DNA of 33,549 nt from an uncultured Gammaproteobacteria bacterium (lineage in GTDB: Bacteria; Pseudomonadota; Gammaproteobacteria; Pseudomonadales; Ketobacteraceae), in contig CAJXXT010000037.1 of the NCBI GenBank assembly GCA_913063495.1, positions 1 through 33,549 on the forward strand, in the 5' to 3' direction. Made by a program: the position numbers and the translations under genes. The notes beneath the pieces were generated by a model, which did no database searches, was not told where the DNA came from, and saw only the letters and a list, made by a program, of their open reading frames with translations. Shown here piece by piece: positions 17,895 through 27,090 of the stretch (positions are counted from its first letter, which is position 1; each line of letters starts with the position of its first letter).

Positions 17895-18788
17895 ATGGCC
17901 TACAACACTTTCGACTATAAAACGATCGACTATAAAATCAGCAATAGTGTGCTCACACTAACGCTTAATCGTCCTGATAATTTAAATGCCTTTACTGTTG
18001 AAATGGCGAATGAATTAATTGATGCCTTTAATGCGGCGAGTAATGATGACGCTGTACGAGCAATTGTGGTAACTGGGGCGGGTCGCGCTTTTTGTGCAGG
18101 TATGGATTTATCCAGTGAGGGCAATGTATTTGGCCTTGATGAAGCCCAGGCTCCAACGTTGGATGATATGAATAACCGTTTAGATGATCCGGCGATACTG
18201 CATGGCGTACGGGATACTGGCGGGCGTGTGACGTTGGCAATTTATGATTGTACCAAACCTGTGATTGCCGCAATCAATGGTGCTGCGGTAGGTATTGGAG
18301 CCACCATGACGTTGGCAATGGATATTCGTTTAGCGTCAGAAAATGCGCGAATTGGTTTTGTATTTAATAAATTAGGTATTGTACCTGAGGCCTGTTCTAG
18401 TTGGTTTTTACCAAAAATTGTCGGTATTTCTCAGGCATTGGAATGGGTTTATAGTGCAGAGATTATCAAACCTGAAGTAGCCAAAGATGCGCGTTTAGTG
18501 AAAGCGGTATACCCTGCAGAAACCTTGCTGGAAGAAGCGTATAAAATTGCCAATAAGATTGCCAATAATACGTCAGCTGTGGCTATCGCAATGTCACGAC
18601 AAATGATGTATCGAAATTCAGCACAACCGCACCCGATAGAAGCCCATAAAATTGAGTCGTTAGCGATGTTTTATGCGAGTGTTGATGATGGAAAAGAAGG
18701 GGTAAATGCTTTTTTCGAAAAACGAGAAGCACAGTTTGGTTCTACGATGTCCGAAAACAAACCGCCGTTTTATCCTTGGTGGGAATAA
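17895..18788 (+). CDS. Crotonase-superfamily protein (possible enoyl-CoA isomerase)
   Basis: 297 residues with the crotonase core: TLNRPDNLNAFT, oxyanion-hole segments AFCAGMDLSS and INGAAVGIG, and the C-terminal EKREAQF helix. Aligned by eye to enoyl-CoA hydratase, the two catalytic Glu positions are Thr137 and Phe157. Instead Glu165 in LGIVPEACSSWFLPKI sits where the delta3-delta2 enoyl-CoA isomerase (ECI2-type) base is found. It is therefore more likely an isomerase-like or other crotonase than a standard hydratase. An extra loop near residues 75-108 is longer than in short hydratases. It lies between pilU and a fatty acyl-CoA reductase-like gene, which fits a fatty-acyl role (inference). 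Confidence 0.85.
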   Translation: MAYNTFDYKTIDYKISNSVLTLTLNRPDNLNAFTVEMANELIDAFNAASNDDAVRAIVVTGAGRAFCAGMDLSSEGNVFGLDEAQAPTLDDMNNRLDDPAILHGVRDTGGRVTLAIYDCTKPVIAAINGAAVGIGATMTLAMDIRLASENARIGFVFNKLGIVPEACSSWFLPKIVGISQALEWVYSAEIIKPEVAKDARLVKAVYPAETLLEEAYKIANKIANNTSAVAIAMSRQMMYRNSAQPHPIEAHKIESLAMFYASVDDGKEGVNAFFEKREAQFGSTMSENKPPFYPWWE

Positions 18789-18799
18789 ATAAAACATCC

Positions 18800-18846
18800 A
18801 ATTTAGGGCGGCCTTGGAAATCCGCAGATCCGCAGAATAGTTACTA
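18800..18846 (+). repeat. Dispersed intergenic repeat, copy B with 8-bp tandem duplication
   Basis: It matches copy A (7208-7247) in AATT-AGGGCGG-CTTGGA-ATCCGC and GAATAGT. It has an extra 8 bases because ATCCGCAG is present twice in tandem (18820-18835). It sits between the crotonase and reductase genes. Confidence 0.6.
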
Positions 18847-18884
18847 ACATTTTATGTGCAGTAAATAGTAAGGGGAGAACATCG

Positions 18885-20912
18885 ATGAGTAAGGTTTTTG
18901 TTACTGGCGCGAGTGGTTTTTTGGGAAAACACCTGATGGAACGATTGATTGAAAACAATCATCAAATCACCGTTCTACTTCGAGATGTCCAGCATTCAAA
19001 TAAACAATCCCTTATTCAAGATTGGCAACAGAGAGTAGAGAAAATAAAAATGGCGGGAGGGCACCCGTCAGTTGATGTTGTTGAAGGTGACATTGTTAAC
19101 GTCGACTTAGAAAAAGTTGACGCCAAGCATCAATTGCTATTATCGAATTACGATCATATTTATCACTTAGCCGCTATTTATGATTTAGGTGCAGCTAAAG
19201 AAAAAACCTTGCAGTGTAATGTGCAAGGTACTGAAAATATATTAAATAAGATGGATGAGGACAGTTTTTCTGGATGTTTTCACTGTGTTAGTTCTATAGC
19301 GATAGCAGGAAATTTTAAGGGAGAATTTTCAGAGTCAATGTTTGAAGAAGGGCAGCGACACGAACATATTTATAATCGAAGTAAATTTCTTTCAGAAAAA
19401 TTGGTTCGAGAAAAAAGAGAGAATTCACCAAAGTATGATGTTCGAATTTATCGACCATCAGCTATTGTAGGGCACTCTAAAACCGGTGAGATGGATAAAA
19501 TAGACGGCCCTTATTATGGCTTTGTGGTTGTTAGTGGTTTAAAACGAATATTTCCTTCTTGGTTTCCATTAGTGCTACCTAAAAACAATGCACTTATGGA
19601 TATGGTGCCAGTAGACTATGTGGCGGATGCTTTGTATAGAATTAGTCAATTAAACAAGATTGATAATGATCAGTTTTGTTTTCATCTTACGGACCCCAAT
19701 GCGCCGACTATTACTACGGCAATTAAGTTGTTATTAAAAGCAGCTGATGGACCAAAAATAACCGTGACATTTAATAATACTTTAACAAAAATGTACCCAG
19801 GATTAGTTTCTCTAGCAGGAAATTTACAATCTGTTGAAACCATAAAAAATGAAGTGCTAGGGCGCTTTGATATACCATCCCAAGTATTTGATGCAATGAT
19901 GGAAGGTGCTCAATTTGATGCAAAACAAACAATAAAGCTTCTTGCTAAACAAGGAGTTGTATTGCCAGCTTTTTCAAGTTATGTAGACAATCTCTGGGAT
20001 TATTTTAACCGTCACCTTGATCCAAGGAGAAATAAAACATCTCGTTATGAAAAAGCACTTAGAGGTAAAGTGGTACTTATTACGGGGGGGTCATCGGGTA
20101 TCGGTTTGGCTAGTGCTGAGCGTGCTGTGACTCTGGGCGCAAAGGTGATTCTTGTGGCTCGTAGTCTAGATAAATTGGAATTAGCCTATGCTGCATTAAA
20201 ACCTATTGCTGATGAGCATGATGCATCGATTGAGATACTACCTTGTGATATTTCAGATTTGGACGCTTGTGATAATTTGGTAAAACACTTGCTTGGTAAT
20301 TATGGCAATGTGGATGTTTTCTTCAATAACGCGGGGCGTTCGATTCGACGTTCGATCAGTGAATCGTTAGATCGCTTTCATGATTTAGAAAGAACCATGC
20401 AGCTGAATTACTTCGGTGCGGTTCGTATCATTCATGGGTTGTTGCCTAGTATGGTTGAGCATAAATCTGGCCATATACTTAACTCATCTTCCATGGGTAC
20501 AATGTCTCCAACACCACGGTTTAGCGCGTATATGGCCAGTAAAAGTGCGATGGATGCTTATACTGATTCATTGGCGGCTGAATATCTGAATCATAATATT
20601 CATGTAACATCGATTAAATTTCCATTGGTGAAAACAGGAATGATTGCCCCCACCAAAGATTATGATGGTGTTGATGTTGCTAGCCCAGAATTCGCTGCGA
20701 CATTATTTTTAGATGCGGTGTTAAATAGACCACGTAAGCAAATTTTAACGCAAGGCGTGTGGATGGGCTTGGCAAATTTGTTTACGCCCAAAATCATGAC
20801 GCATGTGTACAATTTTGGTTATCGAATATGGCCCGACGAGCGAGGTCAACATATGGATTTAAGTTTGGATCGCTCGTTAATTAAGAAAATAATTCCCCGT
20901 TCACCGTTATGA
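18885..20912 (+). CDS. Two-domain fatty acyl-CoA reductase-like SDR protein
   Basis: 675 residues made of two reductase domains. N-terminal extended SDR (1 to about 370): nucleotide motif VTGASGFLGKHL, active-site YNRSK (Tyr163, Lys167), and HSKTGEMDKIDGPYY. C-terminal classical SDR (about 393-640): TGGSSGIG (400-407), NNAGRSIRR, YMASK (Tyr549, Lys553), FPLVKTGMIAPTK. From memory the layout and many stretches match the Marinobacter Maqu_2507 enzyme (about 660 residues), which reduces fatty acyl-CoA via aldehyde to fatty alcohol for wax-ester synthesis; activity here is inferred. A run of seven G at 20084-20090 encodes the second glycine motif and leaves the frame open. Its TGA overlaps the stop of convergent pyrC'. 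Confidence 0.8.
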   Translation: MSKVFVTGASGFLGKHLMERLIENNHQITVLLRDVQHSNKQSLIQDWQQRVEKIKMAGGHPSVDVVEGDIVNVDLEKVDAKHQLLLSNYDHIYHLAAIYDLGAAKEKTLQCNVQGTENILNKMDEDSFSGCFHCVSSIAIAGNFKGEFSESMFEEGQRHEHIYNRSKFLSEKLVREKRENSPKYDVRIYRPSAIVGHSKTGEMDKIDGPYYGFVVVSGLKRIFPSWFPLVLPKNNALMDMVPVDYVADALYRISQLNKIDNDQFCFHLTDPNAPTITTAIKLLLKAADGPKITVTFNNTLTKMYPGLVSLAGNLQSVETIKNEVLGRFDIPSQVFDAMMEGAQFDAKQTIKLLAKQGVVLPAFSSYVDNLWDYFNRHLDPRRNKTSRYEKALRGKVVLITGGSSGIGLASAERAVTLGAKVILVARSLDKLELAYAALKPIADEHDASIEILPCDISDLDACDNLVKHLLGNYGNVDVFFNNAGRSIRRSISESLDRFHDLERTMQLNYFGAVRIIHGLLPSMVEHKSGHILNSSSMGTMSPTPRFSAYMASKSAMDAYTDSLAAEYLNHNIHVTSIKFPLVKTGMIAPTKDYDGVDVASPEFAATLFLDAVLNRPRKQILTQGVWMGLANLFTPKIMTHVYNFGYRIWPDERGQHMDLSLDRSLIKKIIPRSPL

Positions 20913-22232
20913 TAGTTGGAATACTACGCGGCCATTGTAGATGGTCGCACAAGTGCGGCCACTAATTGTTTTTCCTAATAACGGTGAGTTTTTACCGTCG
21001 GAGTGTAATGCGTCCGGTGTGAGTTGCCATTGAGCGGAAGGGTCAAAAATACTGAGGTTAGCCATGGAATTTTCGGCAATTTTGCCAGCATCAATTTTAA
21101 TGATGCTGGCAGGTGTAGTTGCGATACAGGTTACCCATTCTTGCTCAGATAAAATGCCGTCTCGCACTAACCCAAAACTCATCGGTAAGAACGTTTCAAT
21201 ACTGGATATACCTGCTTCTGTTGCGGCAAACGGTGCAGATTTTGCGGCAACCTCATGAGGTTGATGATCTGAAGTGATGGCAGTAACCACGCCGGATTTA
21301 ATAGCGTCAATGAGAGCTTTACGATCAATTTCACTTCGAAAGGGTGGGTTTACATGATATTGACTATTAAATCCATCAATCGCCTCATCATTAAATAACA
21401 ATTGATGAACGGCAATATCAGCGGTAACAGGAAGGCCTCGTTGCTGTGCTGCGGCAATTTGTTCAACACTGCGGGCGCAAGATAATTGCCCAAAGTGTGC
21501 GGTTACACCGGTTTGCTCTACGAGTAACAGATCTCGTGCTAGTGCCACGGTTTCTGCTGAGCGTGGTATGCCGGGTAAGCCAAGACGAGTCGAGGTGAAG
21601 CTTTCATGGACAATACCGTCACCTTGTAAGCTTAAATCAACACTTTGAAAAAATACCGTAAGATCAAACGTTGCTGCGTATTCTAAGCAACGTAATAATA
21701 CCCGGTTATCTTTTATGGCATTTCGAAGTTGAGCTACGCCAATGCAACCTGCTTCTTGTAATGCGTGCATTTCACTAAGTTGAGTGCCTTCTAAGTCATG
21801 AGTCATTGCGCCAATAGGCAAGACGTGAGCATAACCGGATTGGTGGGCTCGCTCTTGAATAAGTGCGGCAACCGCAGGACTATCGATAACAGGGTTGGTA
21901 TCTGGTGGGCAGCACAGATGGGTCACCCCCCCCGCTGCTGCTGCCTGAGTTTCACTGTGAATAGTGCCTTTATATTCTTGCCCTGGTTCTCGTAAGCGTG
22001 CGCATAAATCCACGGCTCCAGGAATAACCAATTTACCCTCTGCGTTAATAGTAATGTCGGTATGAATATCTTGTGTGTTGGCGCTGTTGTCATTCACAGG
22101 AACAATTCGTTGAATAAACCCGTCAACAACATAAATGTCCGCAATTTCATCTCGTTGAGATAGTGGGTCAATAACACGGCCGCCAGCAATTTTTATTGAT
22201 TGGGGGTTGGGAGAAGAAGGGGTGAACTTCAT
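20907..22232 (-). CDS. pyrC': Non-catalytic dihydroorotase homologue PyrC'
   Basis: 441 residues of the amidohydrolase fold. The metal-binding HxHLREPG of active type I dihydroorotase reads LCARLREPG, so both histidines are gone, and the HxxH-STA motif is degraded to [14 protein letters not shown] is kept. In Pseudomonas such an inactive PyrC' is needed to assemble the PyrB-PyrC' aspartate transcarbamoylase dodecamer. Its ATG overlaps the pyrB stop by 4 bases, so the two are translationally coupled. A real dihydroorotase must be encoded elsewhere. The 3' end overlaps the convergent reductase gene by 6 bases. Confidence 0.93.
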   Translation of the reverse strand: MKFTPSSPNPQSIKIAGGRVIDPLSQRDEIADIYVVDGFIQRIVPVNDNSANTQDIHTDITINAEGKLVIPGAVDLCARLREPGQEYKGTIHSETQAAAAGGVTHLCCPPDTNPVIDSPAVAALIQERAHQSGYAHVLPIGAMTHDLEGTQLSEMHALQEAGCIGVAQLRNAIKDNRVLLRCLEYAATFDLTVFFQSVDLSLQGDGIVHESFTSTRLGLPGIPRSAETVALARDLLLVEQTGVTAHFGQLSCARSVEQIAAAQQRGLPVTADIAVHQLLFNDEAIDGFNSQYHVNPPFRSEIDRKALIDAIKSGVVTAITSDHQPHEVAAKSAPFAATEAGISSIETFLPMSFGLVRDGILSEQEWVTCIATTPASIIKIDAGKIAENSMANLSIFDPSAQWQLTPDALHSDGKNSPLLGKTISGRTCATIYNGRVVFQLS

Positions 22233-23248
22233 GCGCCGTGTTCTCCGTTGATTGCTTCAGAAGTAGCAGTTATTGCTGTTGATTGACCACTCATCGCCAT
22301 CGAAAGTACGGCCATTCGTACCGATATACCGTAGTTAACCTGTTTAAGAATCACGGACTGAGGGCCATCAGCAACGGCGGTTTCAATTTCTACACCGCGA
22401 TTAATCGGACCTGGGTGCATAACGATGGCATCAGGTTTTGCAAAAGCGAGCTTTTCTGTTGTGAGCCCATATAAACGATAAAATTCATGCTCACTCGGCA
22501 ATAATGCTGAGTTCATTCGTTCTTTTTGCAGGCGTAACATGATGACAACGTCGACATCTTTTAGACCTTGCTCCATATTATAAAAAACCTTCGCACCAAG
22601 GTGTTCCATATCGTGGGGGATGAGCGTTTTTGGCCCAATGACTCGAACTTCTCCTACTTGTAAGCCGTTTAATGCATGAACTTGAGAGCGCGCTACTCGG
22701 GAGTGGGTAATATCACCGATGATTGCAACTTTAAGGTTACGGAAGTCACCTTTATGTTTGCGAATGGTGTACATATCCAACATGGCTTGGGTTGGGTGCG
22801 CGTGACGTCCATCCCCAGCATTGATGATTGCAACATTAGGGCAGACTTGGCTGGCAATAAAATGCGGTGCGCCGCTATCTTGGTGGCGAACAATAAACAT
22901 GTCGCTATCCATTGCCTCTAGGTTCCAAAGCATATCCATTAGGGATTCACCTTTGGAGGTGGCGGAGGCACTGATATTGATGTTGAGAACGTCGGCGGAG
23001 AGGCGTTTTGCTGCCAATTCAAATGTGGTGCGTGTGCGGGTACTGGCTTCGAAGAATAAATTTACGACCGTTTTACCGCGTAATAGAGGGACTTTTTTTA
23101 CCGCTTGTTGGCCAACACTAGAAAAGGACTCGGCAGTATCAAGGATTTCGGTAAGTATCTCGGTACTAAGATTCTCAGTGGTGAGAAAGTGTTTGAGTTG
23201 ACCGTGTTCGTTGAGTTGCAGTTGATGCGGGGGAATAGCCAGGCTCAT
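22229..23248 (-). CDS. pyrB: Aspartate carbamoyltransferase catalytic chain
   Basis: 339 residues, the longer pseudomonad-type chain with an N-terminal extension. The carbamoyl-phosphate loop [19 protein letters not shown], the [13 protein letters not shown] loop and the C-terminal [12 protein letters not shown] motif are intact, so it is active in carbamoyl-aspartate formation, the first committed step of pyrimidine synthesis. It lies in the chain ruvX-pyrR-pyrB-pyrC', 17 bases after pyrR. No regulatory pyrI gene is present, as expected when PyrC' is the partner. Confidence 0.98.
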   Translation of the reverse strand: MSLAIPPHQLQLNEHGQLKHFLTTENLSTEILTEILDTAESFSSVGQQAVKKVPLLRGKTVVNLFFEASTRTRTTFELAAKRLSADVLNINISASATSKGESLMDMLWNLEAMDSDMFIVRHQDSGAPHFIASQVCPNVAIINAGDGRHAHPTQAMLDMYTIRKHKGDFRNLKVAIIGDITHSRVARSQVHALNGLQVGEVRVIGPKTLIPHDMEHLGAKVFYNMEQGLKDVDVVIMLRLQKERMNSALLPSEHEFYRLYGLTTEKLAFAKPDAIVMHPGPINRGVEIETAVADGPQSVILKQVNYGISVRMAVLSMAMSGQSTAITATSEAINGEHGA

Positions 23249-23265
23249 TAGAATCTCTATCGTCG

Positions 23266-23769
23266 TCAGTTTACTTGGGTAATCGTCAGGTGCATATTAT
23301 CGGGGCCGTGTAATTTTACGCGTTGTTGGGGGGCTAAATCCAATCGTTCTCCAATAATATCGGGTTGAATCGGTAAATCACGCCCCGGTACGTCAACTAA
23401 GGTGACCAATATGACAGAGGCAGGGCGGCCGTAGTCAAATAACTCGTTAAGTGCCGCCCGAATGGTTCGCCCGCTACTGATGACATCGTCTACTAAAATG
23501 ACATGTTGTCCATCGGTAGAAAAAGGCAAATCTGAGGTTTTAACTGAAGGATGCAACCCTCTTTGCGTGAAGTCGTCACGGTAGAAGGTGATGTCGAGTA
23601 ACCCGAGGGCTTGGTCTAGGGCGAGCTGTTGGTGTAATGCGTTTGCAACCCATGCGCCACCCGTATGGATTCCTACCATGACAGGCTGACTGATGCCGCG
23701 TTGATCAAGCAGACTTTGTAGCTTAGATGACATATTGTTAATAAGAGAATTAACGATAGGCAGGGTCAT
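23266..23769 (-). CDS. pyrR: PyrR: pyrimidine operon regulator / uracil phosphoribosyltransferase family
   Basis: 167 residues of type I phosphoribosyltransferase fold. The PRPP-binding motif [18 protein letters not shown] is intact, with [16 protein letters not shown] upstream and [21 protein letters not shown] downstream. Family members bind pyr mRNA leaders in Gram-positives; pseudomonad PyrR also affects pyr gene expression, by a less clear route. I see no obvious terminator/antiterminator leader here. Its ATG overlaps the ruvX stop by 4 bases, indicating coupling. Confidence 0.96.
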   Translation of the reverse strand: MTLPIVNSLINNMSSKLQSLLDQRGISQPVMVGIHTGGAWVANALHQQLALDQALGLLDITFYRDDFTQRGLHPSVKTSDLPFSTDGQHVILVDDVISSGRTIRAALNELFDYGRPASVILVTLVDVPGRDLPIQPDIIGERLDLAPQQRVKLHGPDNMHLTITQVN

Positions 23770-24203
23770 AGATTATGTCCTGTTGTTGGTTCGGTCTCTG
23801 CGAACCACGTTTCGATAATAAGGGCAGCGGCGACACTGTCGATTTGGCGATTGGATTTTGCAGCACGACCACTATATTGCTGTATCTGGTCTCGAGCATC
23901 GAAACTTGATAGGTGCTCATTAGCGGTGAATAGCGGCACTCCAAAGCGACCATGTAAACGATTGCCAAATTTTCTGGCACGCTTTGTTAACGCGTTGTCA
24001 GTGCCGTCTTCATTCAGCGGAATACCAACAACAAATGCATCGGGTTGCCACTCTGCGATCAGCGCGGCGACCGTTTCCCAGCGAGGTTGGCCATCTTTTG
24101 CGGGTATTTCGGGTAGGGGGCTGGCGGTTTGAGTGAGTGTTTGACCGACAGCGACACCAATCTTTTGGGTGCCAAAATCAAACCCCATCACGGTTGTAAT
24201 CAA
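23766..24203 (-). CDS. ruvX: RuvX/YqgF-type RNase H-fold nuclease
   Basis: 145 residues, standard for the YqgF family of RNase H-like Holliday-junction-resolvase-related proteins, also implicated in 16S rRNA 5'-end maturation. Visible are the first acidic strand [26 protein letters not shown], and the late acidic pair in SFDARDQI. The longest frame begins with TTG (24203); ATG 24188 (MGFDFG) is an equally good start and no clear ribosome-binding site decides. It follows yqgE by 17 bases, the widespread yqgE-ruvX pair. Confidence 0.96.
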   Translation of the reverse strand: MITTVMGFDFGTQKIGVAVGQTLTQTASPLPEIPAKDGQPRWETVAALIAEWQPDAFVVGIPLNEDGTDNALTKRARKFGNRLHGRFGVPLFTANEHLSSFDARDQIQQYSGRAAKSNRQIDSVAAALIIETWFAETEPTTGHNL

Positions 24204-24220
24204 TGGTTAGTGCCCGCCAT

Positions 24221-24790
24221 TTATGAGTGGCCGACGTCTGATGACATAAGGCTCAAGTCGATACCAAGTAATTTTGTTGCTGCTTCCCAGCGTTTTTCTT
24301 GTGGTGTTGAAAACAGTATTTCAGGGTCAGCTTTTACAGTGATCCAGGCATTGGATTGCATTTCTTCTTCGAGCTGCCCTCCGCCCCAGCCAGCATAACC
24401 CAGCGCAACAAGGCTATCTTTAGGGCCTTTGTTATTGGCTATATCGTCGAGAATGTCCCGAGATGTAGTAAGGCAAATACCTTCTTCCATGACAACGGTC
24501 GATTGCCATTCTTGTGGGTTTCTATGTAATACAAAACCCATTTCAGTTTGTACCGGGCCACCTTCTAGCACATTCTGGTGGTCGAATTGCTCGTCATAGT
24601 TATCAATATCGAGGTGCTCAAAGACTTCACCTAGGGATAAGTCCAATGGTCGATTGATCATGATACCCATGGCCCCGTCTTCATTGTGTTCACATATGTA
24701 GGTGATGCTATGGGAGAAATTGGGGTCTTCCATTGCTGGCATTGCTATAAGGAAGTGGTTTTTTAAGCTGTCATTTGAGTTGGTATCCAT
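24221..24790 (-). CDS. yqgE: YqgE/AlgH family protein
   Basis: 189 residues, full length for the UPF0301 family. Hallmarks: FLIAMPAMEDPNFSHSITYI, GAMGIMINRPLDLSLGEV, VLEGGPVQTEMGFVLH and ALGYAGWGGGQLEEE. Molecular function is unsettled; the Pseudomonas homologue is known as AlgH, after alginate work. It directly precedes ruvX, and 136 bases separate it from tonB upstream. Confidence 0.96.
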   Translation of the reverse strand: MDTNSNDSLKNHFLIAMPAMEDPNFSHSITYICEHNEDGAMGIMINRPLDLSLGEVFEHLDIDNYDEQFDHQNVLEGGPVQTEMGFVLHRNPQEWQSTVVMEEGICLTTSRDILDDIANNKGPKDSLVALGYAGWGGGQLEEEMQSNAWITVKADPEILFSTPQEKRWEAATKLLGIDLSLMSSDVGHS

Positions 24791-24926
24791 ACCGTTAGTA
24801 TTGGGCCAAAGGGTACGGGATTCAAGTGTTTAAAAAAGGTATCTATATCTACCACCCTACGAGAGCGTCCAATACTGGACTTACCTTAAGATCCCTGGAT
24901 TTCAATTACTTGCTGAATACAAGCCT

Positions 24927-25808
24927 CTAAAAACTTGAAAGATAATTGCCCTTTTTAAATTGCCAAGTTCGGATAATCTCTAAAATGTCTGTATTTTCAG
25001 CAATATCCGGCGGAAATGGTGCGAATGGTGCCGAACGTTGCACAATGTGTTTTGCTGCATCATCAAGAACACGTTTTCCTGAGGACTTTAATATCCGAAT
25101 TTCATGGACGGAGCCATCCGCTTTTACTGCCACCATTAAACGTAAGCTACCAAATATATCTTTACGTTTGAGCTCTGGAGGATAATACAAATTGCCAAAC
25201 CGCTCGATGCGTTTGCGCCAGGAGTCAAGGTAGGCGGCGTCTTGTGCTGCTTTGGTACTGGCGGCCGTTAATTGGCGTTTGCGAGGTCGTTTGGCATGAA
25301 CTTGTTTTTTGTCACTGAGTTGAGCTTCCAGGCTTGCTATCTCTAGGCTACGTTGCAACATTGCAATGGCAGAGATTTGTTCGGTTTGTTCAAGTTCTTT
25401 TTCTTCGGGGTTTTTAGCCGTTTTAAAGAGGCTGGTAGTGGTTGTGCTGAGTTGCTTTTCTGCGGAATGTTTTATCGGTGTTTGGCTGGCTTGTTGTTGA
25501 ATAGGGTCAATTTCACGCACTAGGTTATCTTCGAATGCAGCGATTTCTGTGGTGCTGACTACGGCCTTTTCCTCAAGCGTGCCGCTGCCTTGCTGGTTCA
25601 TTTGGGCAAGAAAGTCGGCGTCTTCAGGCGTAGTTTCACTTTTATTGTGAGCAAGGGTGATTTCAAGTGTTTCGGCAGTGGTTTTAGGAGGGGGCAAGGT
25701 GAAGCTAACCCCGAGGATAAGAATGCCATGGAGTACTGCCGCTAGAAAAAACGTAAACATAAAGCGGTCATTTGCGGTGACACTGGGTGGTTGTGCTGAT
25801 ACTGCCAT
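24927..25808 (-). CDS. TonB-family energy-coupling protein
   Basis: 293 residues. A single N-terminal membrane anchor (FMFTFFLAAVLHGILILGVS, about 17-37) is followed by a Pro-containing polar, partly helical periplasmic linker (Gln/Glu/Ser/Thr-rich, with a KKQVHAKRPRKRQL basic patch), then the C-terminal TonB domain (FGNLYYPPELKRKDIFGSLR to IRTWQFKKG). No exbB or exbD lies nearby. In P. aeruginosa the homologue at this position (tonB3) is needed for normal twitching and pilus assembly rather than iron uptake; that link is consistent with the pil genes on both sides here but is inference. Confidence 0.88.
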   Translation of the reverse strand: MAVSAQPPSVTANDRFMFTFFLAAVLHGILILGVSFTLPPPKTTAETLEITLAHNKSETTPEDADFLAQMNQQGSGTLEEKAVVSTTEIAAFEDNLVREIDPIQQQASQTPIKHSAEKQLSTTTTSLFKTAKNPEEKELEQTEQISAIAMLQRSLEIASLEAQLSDKKQVHAKRPRKRQLTAASTKAAQDAAYLDSWRKRIERFGNLYYPPELKRKDIFGSLRLMVAVKADGSVHEIRILKSSGKRVLDDAAKHIVQRSAPFAPFPPDIAENTDILEIIRTWQFKKGNYLSSF

Positions 25809-25835
25809 GGACTCGTTACTTAAACCTTTGGTTTG

Positions 25836-26789
25836 TTATTTTTTAGCCAGTCGTCGTTCGATAGCATCCATTAACAGCCCAGCGATATTGATCGATGTTG
25901 CTGCCTCAATTTCGCGGATACACGTGGGGCTGGTGACGTTGATTTCGGTAACATAATCTCCGATGACATCTAGGCCCACGAAGATTAACCCTTTTTCTAC
26001 CAAAGTGTCGCGTACTTGCTCGCAAATCCAACGTTCTCTGTCGGATAACTCCCTAACGACACCGGTTCCCCCTGCTGCTAGGTTACCTCGGTTTTCACCC
26101 TCTGCAGGGATACGAGATAAGCCATAAGGTACGGGCTCACCATCGATGATCAATATCCGTTTGTCTCCTTGACTAATGTCAGGGATGAACTGCTGCGCCA
26201 TCGCCGGTGTTTTGCCGTGGTTGGTTAACGTTTCAATGATAACACCTAAATTCTTATCATTTGCACCTGTGCGGAAGATGGACGCACCACCCATTCCGTC
26301 TAGGGGTTTAAGGATAATGTCATTATGCTGTTCTGCAAATTTTTTCAGGATTTGTGCGTTAGCACTGACGGTTGTTGGTGCGCAGCAGTCAGGGAATTCG
26401 GTGGCAAAGATCTTTTCGTTGCAGTCTCGTAAGCTTTGAGGCTTGTTAACGATTAGTGATCCTGCTTTTTCTGCCTTATCCAGGATATAGGTAGAATAAA
26501 TAAACTCCATATCAAAAGGGGGATCTTTGCGCATCAAAATAACATCACAATCAGCTAAAGCGTGGACACTTGAATCACCGAGTTGATACCAGCATTCCGG
26601 ATTTTTAAGAGGCTTTAGGGGGCGGCTTGTGGTCATTGCTTGACCGTTTTCGATGAACATATCTTGCTGTTGGATATAACGTATGTCCCAATTTCTGTTA
26701 TCCGCCTCCCATAACATGGCTAATGTACTATCCTTCTTGTAAGGAATGGATGATATTGCATCCATAACAACGCCCAGTTTAATTGTCAT
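25836..26789 (-). CDS. gshB: Glutathione synthetase
   Basis: 317 residues from ATG 26789 (MTIKLGVVMD), with AGGA about 8 bases upstream; an earlier TTG at 26825 would only add 12 unconserved residues. It is an ATP-grasp enzyme: the MRKDPPFDMEFIYSTY segment, ATP-binding DIILKPLDGMGGASIF, the EGENRGNLAAGGTG loop, and the metal/ADP site VGLDVIGDYVTEINVTSPT are all kept. It condenses gamma-glutamylcysteine and glycine using ATP. It is divergent from pilG. Confidence 0.98.
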   Translation of the reverse strand: MTIKLGVVMDAISSIPYKKDSTLAMLWEADNRNWDIRYIQQQDMFIENGQAMTTSRPLKPLKNPECWYQLGDSSVHALADCDVILMRKDPPFDMEFIYSTYILDKAEKAGSLIVNKPQSLRDCNEKIFATEFPDCCAPTTVSANAQILKKFAEQHNDIILKPLDGMGGASIFRTGANDKNLGVIIETLTNHGKTPAMAQQFIPDISQGDKRILIIDGEPVPYGLSRIPAEGENRGNLAAGGTGVVRELSDRERWICEQVRDTLVEKGLIFVGLDVIGDYVTEINVTSPTCIREIEAATSINIAGLLMDAIERRLAKK

Positions 26790-27014
26790 AGCTTTTGATC
26801 CTATAAAATGCGTCAAAGGTGGCAAGGAAATTGAGTTGAAAGATTAAACGATTTTTCATATAACTCAAATTTTCTAGTTGATCTAGTTATAAAAAATGCG
26901 GCTTATCAGTATTAAAAATACTAATAACGACAATAGTTTATAGATTGTGCCTAAAATCTATGATTATAATTACCGCGTTCCGGGTGTTTTGTCGAAAAAT
27001 ATTGTGCTTCGAGT

Positions 27015-27043
27015 TTGCGAAGTATCTACAACGATATTATAAC
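27015..27043 (+). promoter_or_regulatory. Candidate sigma-70 promoter of the pilG operon
   Basis: TTGCGA (27015-27020), a 17-base spacer and TATAAC (27038-27043) lie about 45 bases before the pilG start. The -35 falls inside a small stem, CTTCG/CGAAG (27008-27022). A further TATAAT at 26965-26970 lacks a well-spaced -35. Confidence 0.45.
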
Positions 27044-27090
27044 TATATCTTACCGGCCAAAATTAAGGCTTACATAAAAAGGCAATGTCG

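Noticed and set aside
22676..23201. Plus-strand frames of 81 and 126 codons opposite pyrB
   Set aside because: Antisense shadows of the highly conserved ATCase gene.
24797..24876. AGTATTGG / CCAATACT inverted repeat between yqgE and tonB
   Set aside because: Arms are 64 bases apart and only 8 bp long; chance is likely and no regulatory context is visible.
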